DNA of 64,000 nucleotides from Methylibium rhizosphaerae. GTDB taxonomy: Bacteria; Pseudomonadota; Gammaproteobacteria; Burkholderiales; Burkholderiaceae_C. The stretch is taken from assembly GCF_006386545.1 (NCBI RefSeq), contig NZ_SWAR01000025.1, forward strand, positions 25,571 through 89,570, read 5' to 3'. This document shows, one piece after another, positions 1 through 8,204 of this stretch. The first letter of the stretch is position 1. Each line of letters opens with the position of its first letter. The notes beneath the pieces are model-generated. The model was given only the letters and a program-made list of their open reading frames with translations, did not search any database and was not told the DNA's origin. The position numbers were made by a program, and so were the translations under genes.

Positions 1-961
1 AGCGGTTGAGCGGCTGCGCCAGGTCGAATACATGGCCCGCGCGGATGTTGCGCAGCTCGCGCAGCGACAGCGACAGGTCGCCGACCTCGAACCGCAGGTT
101 CACCTCGAGCGCGTCGAGGCGGTCGATCGGCAGGTTGGCGTCGGCATCGGAGGCCAATGCCGGGGGCGTGTCTCGGTTCATGGAACTGTCTTTCGATGAC
201 TGCAGCGTGATGCGTGAACCTTCGGCCAGGCCCGTGAGCTGCACTCCCGCGGTCCCGCCCAGGTCGGCGGTGACCACCAGCGCGGACCCGGAAGAGCCCC
301 AGCTCTCGATGCCGATGATGTCGCCCGGGCGGATGCTGCTGACCTCGCCCAGGCGGATCTGTGTGCTGCCGAGCAGGAAGTTCACCGGCAGGCGCAGCTG
401 GTCGAAGGTGGGGGGTGCGGCCGCGGCGCGCGGCGCCAGCGCGGGGAGCAGGGCATCGAGCGATGCGGGGTTCTCGAACTCCACGAAGCCCTGCAGCGGC
501 TGCGCACCGTCGGCGGCCGAAGCGGTGAAGAACGCGCTGTGCAGCGGCTGCAGGAGTGCAGGCGTTGGCTCGGCTTCCGGAGGCGCCCATTCGAAGTGGA
601 GGCGCAAGGCCTTCTCCAGCGCATCGATCGGCGCCTGCAGTGCATCGGCCAGCAGGATGTAGCGCAGGTCGCGCGGCAGCAGGTCGGCCCGGCGCTCGCC
701 GAGCAGCGCCTCGACGCTGGGGGCATCGAGCCCGATGCGGCCGGCATGCGTGCCGAGCCGGAAGCGATACAGGTCGCAGGCGCCGCCATCGCGGTCGGCC
801 TCGCAGCCCCAATGCAGACGGTAACTCTTGCTACGCGCTGCAAATTCGAAAGAAGGCGCGCTGCCATACAGACGGTTGAGCGCGCGCACCGCTGCGACAT
901 CGGCGCGTTGCAGCGCGCTCGATTCACCGAGTTCGATCACGGAGTCTTGTGGCTGCTGCAT
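1..961 (-). CDS. sctQ: SctQ (YscQ/HrcQ) T3SS cytoplasmic ring protein, C-terminus cut by window edge
   Basis: SctQ forms the pods of the cytoplasmic sorting platform beneath the export gate and binds SctK and SctL. Reading the minus strand from the ATG at 961 gives MQQPQDSVIELGES, then about 320 residues before the edge. The second half resembles two FliM/FliN-type SPOA domains: an LPVNFLLGSTQIRLGEV segment, then a second domain that starts near the edge (LRFEVGDLSLSL, then LRNIRAGHVFDL). The last part of the second SPOA domain lies outside the window. The gene diverges from sctV. The frame stays open upstream to about 1093, so a longer N-terminus from a GTG is possible, but no good ribosome site favours it. 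The family assignment rests on the SPOA signature and on context. Confidence 0.85.
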   Translation of the reverse strand, partial: MQQPQDSVIELGESSALQRADVAAVRALNRLYGSAPSFEFAARSKSYRLHWGCEADRDGGACDLYRFRLGTHAGRIGLDAPSVEALLGERRADLLPRDLRYILLADALQAPIDALEKALRLHFEWAPPEAEPTPALLQPLHSAFFTASAADGAQPLQGFVEFENPASLDALLPALAPRAAAAPPTFDQLRLPVNFLLGSTQIRLGEVSSIRPGDIIGIESWGSSGSALVVTADLGGTAGVQLTGLAEGSRITLQSSKDSSMNRDTPPALASDADANLPIDRLDALEVNLRFEVGDLSLSLRELRNIRAGHVFDLAQPLNR

Positions 962-1207
962 TCGGCACGTCTTGGACGGTGTGATGGCCGCGGGCAGCGT
1001 AACGAAAGGACCGCGCACGAGGAAGTACGCAAAACCGTAGTGGCCCGGTGCCGCATCGGCCTGCCGACCTACGAGAACTCGTGGTTGATGCCCTTACATC
1101 GCGAGTCTTAGAGTCCGCCGCATCGACGAACGGGCAGCGGCCCGGTGCGCATGGTGCGTGCCGCACGCCGGTGTCTCGTCATCTGAGCCGCAACGAAACA
1201 CAAGACG
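962..1207. promoter_or_regulatory. Divergent sctQ/sctV intergenic region
   Basis: These 246 bases separate the divergent sctQ and sctV starts and should hold promoters for both T3SS transcripts. I looked for a plant-pathogen PIP box (TTCGB-N15-TTCGB) on both strands and found none. No convincing sigma-70 pair or long inverted repeat is visible. Part of the stretch (to about 1093) could instead encode an N-terminal extension of SctQ. Confidence 0.4.
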
Positions 1208-3289
1208 ATGGCAACGCAGGCGAGGTCCTTTCAATACAGCGGTGGCTTGCGCGACCTGCTGGGCACTGCAGGCCGGCACAACGACCTGCTGCTCGCGGGT
1301 CTGCTGGTGGCGATCGTGGCGCTGTTCGTGCTGCCGCTGCCGACGCCGCTGCTCGACCTGCTGATCGCAAGCAACCTCGCCATCAGCCTGGTGCTGCTCA
1401 TCGTGGCGATGTACGTGCCGTCGGCGCTGTCGCTGTCCACCTTCCCGTCGCTGCTGCTGTTCACCACGCTGTTCCGGCTCGCGCTGAACATCGCGTCCAC
1501 CAAGCTGATCCTGCTGCAGGCCAATGCCGGCCACATCATCGACACCTTCGGCAAGCTGATCGTCGGCAACAACGTGGTGGTGGGCGGCGTGGTGTTCCTC
1601 ATCATCGCGATCGTCCAGTTCATCGTGATCGCAAAGGGTTCGGAGCGTGTGGCCGAAGTGGCGGCGCGGTTCGCGCTCGATGCGATGCCCGGCAAGCAGA
1701 TGAGCATCGATGCCGACGTGCGCGCCGGCGTGCTGTCGTCCACGCAGGCGCAGAAGCGCCGCGAGATGCTCGAGCAGGAGTGCCAGCTGCACGGCGCGAT
1801 GGACGGCGCGATGAAGTTCGTCAAGGGCGACGCCATCGCCGGCATCATCATCGCGCTGGTCAACATCCTGGCGGGCGTGGCCATCGGCACGCTGATGCAC
1901 GACATGAGCGTGGGCGGCGCGCTGCAGCGCTATGCCATCCTCACCGTGGGCGACGGCATGGTGTCGCAGATCCCGTCGCTGCTGGTGTCGATCGCCGCCG
2001 GCATCGTGATCACCCGCGTGTCCACCGGCGACCGCCGCGACACCCAGCTGGCCCGCCAGATCGGCACCCAGCTGCTGGCCCACCCGCGCGCGCTGATGAT
2101 CGCCGGCCTTGCAGTGGCCAGCTTTCTCGTCGTGCCGGGCTTCCCCAAGTGGGTGTTCGGCCTGCTCGCCGGCGGCATCCTGCTCACCGCCTTTGCAGTG
2201 CGCAGGATGCGCGAGCGCCGTCGCACGCCGGCCTGGATCTCCCACCGGGAAACCGGCGAAGAGGACGACGAGGCCGAGCAGGGCGGCAACGACCACGCCA
2301 TCGCTGCGCCGCTGGCGGTGAAGCTGTCGGCCAGCCTGCGCGGCGCCGTCGACCGCTATGTCCTCGACCAGCACCTCGCCCGCGTGAAGACCACGGTGGA
2401 GGCTGACCTCGGCCCGGTGTTCCCGCGCCTGCAGGTCACCTATGCCGACAAGCTCGAAGGCGACCGCTACCAGGTGCTCGTGCACGACGTGGCCGTGTCC
2501 GAAGCCGCGCTCAGGCCCGGCTGGCTGCTGCTCGATCCGCAGGAAGCGGCGGCGCCGCCGGCCAATGCCGAGGTGGCGGAGCCGTTCGGCCCGTTCCCGC
2601 GCGTGGTGTGGGTGCGCAGCGCCGAAGCCGGCGTGAAGGCCTGGAACAACGAAGAGGTGGTGGCGCTGCACGTGGACCACACGGTGCGTCGCAATGTGCG
2701 CCAGCTCATCGGCCTGCAGGAAGTGCAGAAGCTGCTGCACGCGGTGCAGCGCGACGCGCCCGAGCTCGCCGCCGAGGTGTCGCGCGTGGCCTCCGCGCAG
2801 CGCATCGCCGAGGTGCTGCGCCGCCTGCTGCAGGAAGGCATCCCGATCCGCAACCTGCACGCCATCTTCGAAAGCCTGGCGATCTGGGCGCCGAAGGAGC
2901 AGGACGCGATTGCGCTGACCGAGCTGGTGCGCATCGACATGGGCCGCTACATCACCAGCCGCTACGTCGGCGCGAACCGGCAGCTGGAGGCCATCCTGTT
3001 CGAGTCGAGTCTGATCGACCGGGTGCAGAACGCCATCGAGCGCTCGCCGCGCGGCAACCTGCTGCTGCTGAGCCCGGCGGTCACGCAGGACATCCGCGAG
3101 CAGGTGCGCCGCATCCTGGGCTCCACCGCCGGGCGCGTGGTGACCATCGTGTCGTCGGACGTGCGCCGCTATGTGAAGACCCTGCTGGAGCCCGTGGCGC
3201 CGCAACTGCCGGTGCTGTCGTACCAGGAGGTCGACGAGGACGTCGCATTGCAGCCCGTCGGGTGGGTCACCAACCCGCAGGCGCAATGA
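1208..3289 (+). CDS. sctV: SctV export-gate protein (YscV/HrcV/FlhA family)
   Basis: SctV is the large inner-membrane export gate whose cytoplasmic nonamer receives chaperone-substrate complexes and couples proton flow to secretion. The product is 693 residues, the normal family length. Residues 25-310 contain about eight hydrophobic segments, including the conserved FPSLLLFTTLFRLALNIAST block and the cytoplasmic loop around residues 140-200. The soluble C-terminal half (about 330-693) carries the expected ring-forming domains and ends in PVGWVTNPQAQ. The ATG at 1208 is the first in frame with the hydrophobic N-terminus. sctS follows after 13 bases, so the gene leads the rightward structural operon. 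Confidence 0.97.
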   Translation: MATQARSFQYSGGLRDLLGTAGRHNDLLLAGLLVAIVALFVLPLPTPLLDLLIASNLAISLVLLIVAMYVPSALSLSTFPSLLLFTTLFRLALNIASTKLILLQANAGHIIDTFGKLIVGNNVVVGGVVFLIIAIVQFIVIAKGSERVAEVAARFALDAMPGKQMSIDADVRAGVLSSTQAQKRREMLEQECQLHGAMDGAMKFVKGDAIAGIIIALVNILAGVAIGTLMHDMSVGGALQRYAILTVGDGMVSQIPSLLVSIAAGIVITRVSTGDRRDTQLARQIGTQLLAHPRALMIAGLAVASFLVVPGFPKWVFGLLAGGILLTAFAVRRMRERRRTPAWISHRETGEEDDEAEQGGNDHAIAAPLAVKLSASLRGAVDRYVLDQHLARVKTTVEADLGPVFPRLQVTYADKLEGDRYQVLVHDVAVSEAALRPGWLLLDPQEAAAPPANAEVAEPFGPFPRVVWVRSAEAGVKAWNNEEVVALHVDHTVRRNVRQLIGLQEVQKLLHAVQRDAPELAAEVSRVASAQRIAEVLRRLLQEGIPIRNLHAIFESLAIWAPKEQDAIALTELVRIDMGRYITSRYVGANRQLEAILFESSLIDRVQNAIERSPRGNLLLLSPAVTQDIREQVRRILGSTAGRVVTIVSSDVRRYVKTLLEPVAPQLPVLSYQEVDEDVALQPVGWVTNPQAQ

Positions 3290-3302
3290 GGAGGGTGCTG
3301 AC

Positions 3303-3569
3303 ATGACCCCCCAGAACATCCTCGACATCACCCGCGAAGGCCTGCTCATCGTGCTGTGGATCTCGCTGCCGGTGGTGGCGGTGGCCACGCTGACCGCGCT
3401 GCTGGTGGCGGTGGTGCAGGCCGTCACGCAGATCCAGGACCAGAGCATCGGCCAGTCGATCCGGCTCATCACGGTGATGCTCGCCATCATCGCCACCGCC
3501 GGATGGATGGGCCGCGACGTGATGCGCTTCGCCGAACGCGCTTTCCACACCTTGACCCAGCTTCCATGA
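3303..3569 (+). CDS. sctS: SctS small export-apparatus membrane protein (YscS/FliQ family)
   Basis: SctS is one of the small SctR/S/T proteins that build the helical export pore in the inner membrane. The 88-residue product has two long hydrophobic helices (about 12-40 and 48-72) separated by the typical polar turn QIQDQSIGQSIRLI, as in FliQ and YscS. An AGGAGG-like site lies just before the ATG at 3303. The stop overlaps the sctC start (ATGA), which implies translational coupling. In most clusters sctS sits between sctR and sctT. Here it is isolated between sctV and sctC, and sctR is not in the window. Confidence 0.95.
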   Translation: MTPQNILDITREGLLIVLWISLPVVAVATLTALLVAVVQAVTQIQDQSIGQSIRLITVMLAIIATAGWMGRDVMRFAERAFHTLTQLP

Positions 3570-5278
3570 TGGCCGTGCCCGCGCGTTTCTCCCGTTTGCG
3601 AACCTTCCTGTGGTTGTGCGCCGCGGCGCTGTGCATCGCCGGCACGCCGGCTGCGACCGGGGCCGAGCTGCAGTGGCGCGGCCGGCCGTTCCAGATCATC
3701 GCCAACGAAAAGGCGCTGCCTGACTTCCTGCGCGAACTGGCCGCCTCGCAGGGCACCACCGCGGTGGTCGACGGCAAGATCGGCGGCGTCATCAGCGGCA
3801 AGTTCAACGGCTCGGCCGAGAGCATCCTGAACAGCGTGTGCGCCACCAACGGCCTCACCTGGTACTACGACGGCGCCTTTCTGTTCGTGGACCTCGCCAG
3901 CGATGCGAAAAGCGACGTGCTCCCCATCGCCACCGGCAGTGCCCGAGGCATTGCCGAGACGCTGGCGCGGCTGAAGATCTCCGACAACCGCTACCCGCTC
4001 ACCATCAGCGAAAGGGAAGGCAGCGTCTATGTGTCCGGTCCGCGCCGCTATGTCGAGATGGTGCGCCAGGCGGTGCGGCTGGTGGACCAGCGCGCGGCCC
4101 TGGCCGACGGCGCCGAGATCCGCCTGTTCCCGCTGAAGTACGCCTGGGCGGCCGACTTCAAGATCAATCGCTCGGGCAAGGAAACGGTGATCCCGGGCGT
4201 GGCCAACGTGCTGCGCAGCCTGTACGGCAAGGGCGGCGCCAACGGCGGCAGCAACGGCCGCGCGGCCAACGCACCGTTCTACGTGGGTCCCACCCGCCAG
4301 CTCAAGCTGCGCACCGGGGAGACCATCAACGCGCCCAAGGTCGAGGTGCCGGCCGCCGGGTCGGGGAGCGCCGACGAAGGCGGCGGGCCGAGCTTCGGCA
4401 GCAACGAGCTGCCGCAGTTCCAGGCCGACACCCGGCTGAACGCGGTGCTGGTGCGCGACCTGCCGGACCGCATGCGCCAGTACGAAAAGCTCATCGAGTC
4501 GATGGACGTGCGGCCGCGCCTCATCGAGGTGGAGGTGACCATCATGGACATCAGCACCGACACGCTCGACAGCCTGGGCGTGGACTGGCGCTGGCATGGC
4601 CGCCACGGCGACCTGCAGACCGGCCGCGGCGACCGCGGACCGCTCACCTGGAACGGCGCCACCACCGAAGGCGGCACCACCGGCGCGACCACACCGCTGG
4701 GCATGGTGTTCACCGCGGCCATCGGCAACGACATCCGCAACTACCTGCTGGCCCGGGTGAGTGCGCTGGCCGAGAAGGGCGACGCCAACTTCGTGGCGCG
4801 TCCCAAGGTGATGACGCTGGACAACACCGAGGCGATCCTCGAGAACCTGTCGGAGTTCTACGTTCGGGTCGACGGTTTCCAGGACGCGGGCCTGTTCAGC
4901 GTAACGGCCGGCACCTCGGTGCGGGTCACGCCGCTCATCATCGACGAGCAGCCCTCGCGTGGCGTGATGATGTCCATCGACATCGTCGACGGCGACCTGA
5001 GCCAGCAGGCGGTCGACCGCATTCCCATCGTGCGGCGCCGCACGGTGAACACCCAGGCGCTGGTGGACGAGGGCACGAGCCTGCTGATCGCCGGCTACTC
5101 GTCCGAAGAGAAGAGCAACGCCACGTCGGGCGTGCCGGTGCTGTCGAGCATCCCGATCGTCGGCAACCTGTTCAAGTACAGCGAGAAGAAGCGGGTCAAC
5201 ATGGAGCGCTTCTACCTGCTGACGCCCCGGCTGGTGACGCCCGCATCGCTGGCTGCCAAGCCCACCCCGGGAGGCTGA
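3566..5278 (+). CDS. sctC: SctC outer-membrane secretin (YscC/HrcC)
   Basis: SctC forms the outer-membrane ring through which the needle passes. The 570-residue product starts with a Sec signal peptide (Arg-rich start, hydrophobic stretch LWLCAAALCIAG, likely cleavage after ATGAE). N0/N1-type periplasmic domains follow (residues about 35-260), then a Gly-rich linker around 215-275. The C-terminal secretin domain includes VPVLSSIPIVGNLFKYSEKK, the typical secretin signature, and ends in the LTPRLV motif. The start overlaps the sctS stop by four bases; a second ATG follows immediately at 3569. No pilotin gene is seen nearby. The gene is full length, with no sign of decay. Confidence 0.96.
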   Translation: MMAVPARFSRLRTFLWLCAAALCIAGTPAATGAELQWRGRPFQIIANEKALPDFLRELAASQGTTAVVDGKIGGVISGKFNGSAESILNSVCATNGLTWYYDGAFLFVDLASDAKSDVLPIATGSARGIAETLARLKISDNRYPLTISEREGSVYVSGPRRYVEMVRQAVRLVDQRAALADGAEIRLFPLKYAWAADFKINRSGKETVIPGVANVLRSLYGKGGANGGSNGRAANAPFYVGPTRQLKLRTGETINAPKVEVPAAGSGSADEGGGPSFGSNELPQFQADTRLNAVLVRDLPDRMRQYEKLIESMDVRPRLIEVEVTIMDISTDTLDSLGVDWRWHGRHGDLQTGRGDRGPLTWNGATTEGGTTGATTPLGMVFTAAIGNDIRNYLLARVSALAEKGDANFVARPKVMTLDNTEAILENLSEFYVRVDGFQDAGLFSVTAGTSVRVTPLIIDEQPSRGVMMSIDIVDGDLSQQAVDRIPIVRRRTVNTQALVDEGTSLLIAGYSSEEKSNATSGVPVLSSIPIVGNLFKYSEKKRVNMERFYLLTPRLVTPASLAAKPTPGG

Positions 5279-5279
5279 C

Positions 5280-6434
5280 GTGGACCAACCGCAAGCAAAC
5301 CCGGGCTGGTGCCTGCGCTTCCTGAGCGGCGCGGTCAAGGGCCGCACCATCGCACTCAAGCCAGGCGCCAACGTGCTCGGCTCGGGCGGCGAATGCGAAG
5401 TGATGCTGCCCGGCGGCGACGTGCTGCCGCGCCACCTCGTGTTCACCGTGGGCGAACTCGTGGTCACGATGCAGAAGGTCGGCACGGCATCGGCGCGCCT
5501 CAATGGCGAGGAGATGAAGCAGCAGCGCAAGAGCGTGGTGGCCGGCGACATCGTCTCGCTGGGCAGCATCGACTTCCAGCTCGACCGCACCTATGCCGCT
5601 GCCGCCGAGCCGGACGACCGCATGTTCGCCGGCCCGGAAAGCGTGCTGCCGGGTACCGAGGTGCAGGCGCCGCAGCCCCTCGCATCGACGCCCAGGTACC
5701 GCTACTGGGCCGGCGGCGCACTGGCGGCGCTGGCCCTGGCCGGGCTGGCCGCGGTGGCGGTGGGCGCGGGCAGCCCGTCGGGCAACGGCTCGGGCAGCGT
5801 GAACCTGGCCGAGGTGGAGAAGGCGCTGGCGCCGTATCCCGAGGTCGAGGTGCTGGCGGCACCGGGCGGGCAGCTCTCGGTGAAGGGCTATGTCGAATCA
5901 CGCCAGCGGCGCCAGGCGCTGCAGCAGGCCATGACGCCGTTCGGCCGCAAGGTCAGCGTCAACGTGCATGCCGCCGAAGAGATGGTCGAGCATGCCCGCC
6001 GCTATGTGAGCGACCCCGGCGTGGCGGTCACCTATGCGGGCCAGGGGCGGCTCGTCCTGTCGGGCACGGTCGAAGACGAAACCGTGCGGCAGAAGATCCG
6101 CCGCCTGGGCGAAGACCTGCACCCGGCGGTGCTGGTGTCGGACAAGGTCGTCTACCGGCCCAAGCCCGAAGGCGAACGCAGCACCGACCTGCAGGCGCAA
6201 TGGGGCGCCTGGCAGAGCGTGCTGCCGGGGCGCATGGTGAGCATCACCGACGACGGCAACGGCCTGCGGCACATCCAGCTGTCCAACGGCAGCCGCTACT
6301 ACGAAGGCTCGGTGCTGCGCTCGGGAGCCGAGCTCAAGCGCATCGACCCCGACGGGCTGGTGGTGAGCGGCGCGCCCGATGCGAAGCAGGCGCAGCAGCA
6401 GCCACAGGCACAACAACAGCAGCAGGCGAGGTGA
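5280..6434 (+). CDS. sctD: SctD inner-membrane ring protein (YscD family)
   Basis: SctD forms the outer of the two inner-membrane rings, with a cytosolic FHA-like head that holds the sorting platform and a periplasmic ring-building part that meets SctC. In the 384-residue product, residues 10-105 look like the degenerate FHA fold (LRFLSGAVKGRTIALKPG start). One membrane segment lies at about 143-163 (GALAALALAGLAAVAVGAG). Periplasmic repeats follow, with LSVKGYVESRQRRQAL resembling BON/ring-building modules. The tail is Gln-rich (QQQPQAQQQQQ). The start is GTG at 5280, one base after the sctC stop, with GGGAGG inside the end of sctC acting as ribosome site. Confidence 0.9.
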   Translation: MDQPQANPGWCLRFLSGAVKGRTIALKPGANVLGSGGECEVMLPGGDVLPRHLVFTVGELVVTMQKVGTASARLNGEEMKQQRKSVVAGDIVSLGSIDFQLDRTYAAAAEPDDRMFAGPESVLPGTEVQAPQPLASTPRYRYWAGGALAALALAGLAAVAVGAGSPSGNGSGSVNLAEVEKALAPYPEVEVLAAPGGQLSVKGYVESRQRRQALQQAMTPFGRKVSVNVHAAEEMVEHARRYVSDPGVAVTYAGQGRLVLSGTVEDETVRQKIRRLGEDLHPAVLVSDKVVYRPKPEGERSTDLQAQWGAWQSVLPGRMVSITDDGNGLRHIQLSNGSRYYEGSVLRSGAELKRIDPDGLVVSGAPDAKQAQQQPQAQQQQQAR

Positions 6435-6484
6435 CGGCATGCAGCAGCACAGCCCCTCCGCACCAGCCTGCTCCCCCGTTTCAT

Positions 6485-6503
6485 GCGGCGGTGCCTCCGC
6501 CGC
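6485..6503 (+). other. Small GC hairpin between sctD and sctF
   Basis: GCGGCGG at 6485-6491 pairs with CCGCCGC at 6497-6503 over a 5-base loop, inside the 150-base gap that precedes sctF. There is no T-run, so it is not a classical terminator. It could be a processing or mRNA-stability element for the sctF message. The rest of the gap shows nothing recognisable. Confidence 0.3.
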
Positions 6504-6584
6504 GTGGAATTCCCCGGCGGCTCGCCACGAGCCGGCAGGGAGACCCTCAGGCACTCACCCAATCAACATCGCTAGGAGAAACAC

Positions 6585-6788
6585 ATGGCAAGCGTCGACA
6601 CATCCATCGAGCAAATGAACAAGGCCGCGGCCGACAACGCCCGCCTGATGGCCGCCAGCATGGCTGCGTCCACCAGCATCCAGGGCGCTGCATCCACGGC
6701 ACACACGGTCAACGGTGCCGCCGCCGCCGGCGGCGAAGTGGCCAAGTCCACCGGCAACGACATCCGCCAGGCCGCCAAGTCGTCCTGA
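6585..6788 (+). CDS. Small helical protein, candidate SctF needle/pilin subunit
   Basis: This 67-residue Ala/Ser/Thr/Asn-rich protein has no cysteine and no hydrophobic segment, and could form one or two amphipathic helices (NKAAADNARLMAASMAAS). It occupies the position of yscF in the C-D-(E)-F-(G-H)-I-J-K-L order and has the size of T3SS needle and Hrp pilin subunits. A strong AGGAGA ribosome site lies 8 bases before the ATG, and a strong terminator follows directly. Both fit a subunit needed in many copies. The sequence does not show the PxxP-centred helix-turn-helix typical of animal-pathogen needles, so the call rests on size, composition and position. It could instead be another small secreted T3SS component. 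Confidence 0.5.
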   Translation: MASVDTSIEQMNKAAADNARLMAASMAASTSIQGAASTAHTVNGAAAAGGEVAKSTGNDIRQAAKSS

Positions 6789-6799
6789 CGCGTGCAGCG

Positions 6800-6834
6800 G
6801 CGGCGCCCGGTCCGGGCGCCCGCCGCCTTTTTTC
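6800..6834 (+). terminator. Intrinsic terminator directly after the sctF candidate
   Basis: GGCGGCGCCCGG (6800-6811) pairs with CCGGGCGC-C-GCCGCC (6813-6828, one bulged C) and is followed by six T residues at 6829-6834. It lies 12 bases after the small-subunit stop and before sctI in the same direction. It should therefore cut most transcripts while letting some read through to sctI-sctU. Confidence 0.8.
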
Positions 6835-6865
6835 AAAGCAGTGAAGCGCAGTGAAGAGGTGAACC

Positions 6866-7279
6866 ATGACCGACCCCGTTGCACTGGCCGCCGCCAAGCC
6901 GGCAGAGATCTCAGCGACGCAACAGCAGCCGCAGTCGGCAGCGGCTTCGCAGCGTTTCGATGCGGCCGACACCAAGCTGTTCGCCAACATGATGCAGGGC
7001 ATGCAGGTGCCCCCGGCTTCGGTGACGGGCGGCCCCAGCACGCTGGGAGACGCCGCCAAGGCGCTCGCCGCGCAGCTGTCGGGCAACGTGCGCTCGTATG
7101 ACGAGATGCGCCGGAGCATGCTGGAGTCGATGGACCTGTCGGACCCGATCAAGACCATGTTTGCGCTGACCGACCATTCGATGGAGGCGCACACGATGTT
7201 CGCCAAGCTCCACATTTCCACCGGCCTCGCCAGCGCTGCGACCGGCCTGTTCGGCACCTTGCTGAAGAACCAGCAGTGA
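6866..7279 (+). CDS. sctI: SctI inner rod / needle adapter (YscI family)
   Basis: SctI links the export gate to the needle base. The 137-residue product has a polar, Ala/Gln-rich N-terminal half and a conserved-looking C-terminal region, residues about 85-137. That region contains MDLSDPIKTMFALTDHSMEA and ends in an amphipathic helix with LFGTLLKNQQ, as in YscI and PrgJ rods. GAAGAGGTGAACC precedes the ATG. The gene sits directly upstream of sctJ, as in ysc clusters, and its stop lies 8 bases before the preferred sctJ ATG. Size and position support the call; the sequence similarity is only family-level. Confidence 0.8.
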   Translation: MTDPVALAAAKPAEISATQQQPQSAAASQRFDAADTKLFANMMQGMQVPPASVTGGPSTLGDAAKALAAQLSGNVRSYDEMRRSMLESMDLSDPIKTMFALTDHSMEAHTMFAKLHISTGLASAATGLFGTLLKNQQ

Positions 7280-7287
7280 GGTCCGCC

Positions 7288-8067
7288 ATGAACGCACGCA
7301 GCTGGCTGAAGCCGCTTCTCGCACTGTCGCTGGCGCTTGCGCTGGCGGGCTGCAAGGTGGGCCTGTATTCCGGCCTCAACGAACAGGAAGCCAACGAGAT
7401 CGTCGCGGCGCTGTCGGCCGAAGGCATCGACGCCGCGAAGGAACGCATCGAAGGCAGCAACTGGCAGGTCCAGGTGGACGAAGCCCGACTCGGCGCCGCA
7501 CTCGACGTGCTGCGGGCCCAGGGGCTGCCGCACGACCGCTACGCCAGCATGGGCGACGTGTTCCAGAAGCAGGGCCTGGTTTCCACGCCCTCCGAGGAGC
7601 GCATGCGCTACATCTATGCGGTGTCGCAGGAGCTGTCGCAGACGCTGCGCACCGTCGACGGCGTAGTCGCCGCGCGGGTGCACGTCGTCATCCCGGCCAA
7701 CGACCCGCTGAGCGATCGCATCCGCCCCTCGTCAGCGGCGGTGTTCATCAAGCACCGGCCCGACGTGGACCTGCGCCTGCTGGCGCCGGCCGTGAAGGAC
7801 ATGGTGGCCCACAGCATCGAAGGGCTCACCCACGACCAGGTGTCGCTGTCGCTGTTCGAGGCGCGCCGCGCGACCGCCGCCAGCGGCGAGGCCGACGGCC
7901 GCAACGGCGGCCAGATGATCCTCGGCATGCTGTCGCCCGGCGCGGCGGCGGTGCTGCTGGGTCTGCTGCTGCTGGCCGCGGTGTGCCTCATGGTGCTGCC
8001 CGCGCTGCTGCGCCGGCAGGGGCTGGATTGGCGCACCTGGGCACGCCGCCAGGTGCTGCGGCGGTGA
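7288..8067 (+). CDS. sctJ: SctJ inner-membrane ring lipoprotein (YscJ/HrcJ/PrgK)
   Basis: SctJ forms the inner of the two inner-membrane rings. The 259-residue protein starts with a lipoprotein signal (Arg at residue 4, hydrophobic run, lipobox LAGC, lipidated Cys at residue 22). Next come the YscJ ring-building domains with LNEQEANEIVAALSAEGIDA, MGDVFQKQGLVSTPSEERMR and ARVHVVIP, all family signatures. A C-terminal membrane helix lies at about 213-243. The ATG at 7288 (GAGG 7 bases upstream) is preferred over an in-frame GTG at 7276, because it gives a standard signal peptide and avoids overlapping sctI. Confidence 0.95.
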   Translation: MNARSWLKPLLALSLALALAGCKVGLYSGLNEQEANEIVAALSAEGIDAAKERIEGSNWQVQVDEARLGAALDVLRAQGLPHDRYASMGDVFQKQGLVSTPSEERMRYIYAVSQELSQTLRTVDGVVAARVHVVIPANDPLSDRIRPSSAAVFIKHRPDVDLRLLAPAVKDMVAHSIEGLTHDQVSLSLFEARRATAASGEADGRNGGQMILGMLSPGAAAVLLGLLLLAAVCLMVLPALLRRQGLDWRTWARRQVLRR

Positions 8068-8090
8068 GATGAAAGCGAGACTGCAGCGCC

Positions 8091-8193
8091 TGGGCTCCTT
8101 CTCCCGCTCGCGGGAGAAGGCGGGGGATGAGGGCTGGCCAACCGTACCCTCACCCCAGCCCTCTCCCGCTCGCGGGAGAGGGAGAGGGAGAAG
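8091..8193. repeat. Interspersed palindromic repeat inserted between sctJ and sctK
   Basis: Two related hairpins are present: CCTTCTCCCGC/GCGGGAGAAGG at 8097-8120 and CCCTCTCCCGC/GCGGGAGAGGG at 8159-8182. They are joined by a spacer containing CCCTCACCCCAGCC. This sequence type is dispersed in many proteobacterial genomes as a short non-coding repeat. Its purine-rich right edge (GGAGAGGGAGAAGCGAGG) runs straight into the sctK start and may supply the ribosome site. Confidence 0.75.
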
Positions 8194-8204
8194 CGAGGTG
8201 CGCG

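Noticed and set aside
962..1093. N-terminal extension of SctQ (open frame up to about 1093).
   Set aside because: The extra 44 codons have only one GTG and no good ribosome site; the ATG at 961 gives an acceptable family length.
962..1207. PIP box or hrp box driving the T3SS operons.
   Set aside because: No TTCGB-N15-TTCGB or GGAACC-N15/16-CCAC pattern is present in the divergent region on either strand.
1094..5590. A 1498-residue open frame antisense to sctV-sctC.
   Set aside because: It is a GC-rich antisense shadow: His/Arg/Ala-heavy low-information sequence, opposite well-recognised T3SS genes.
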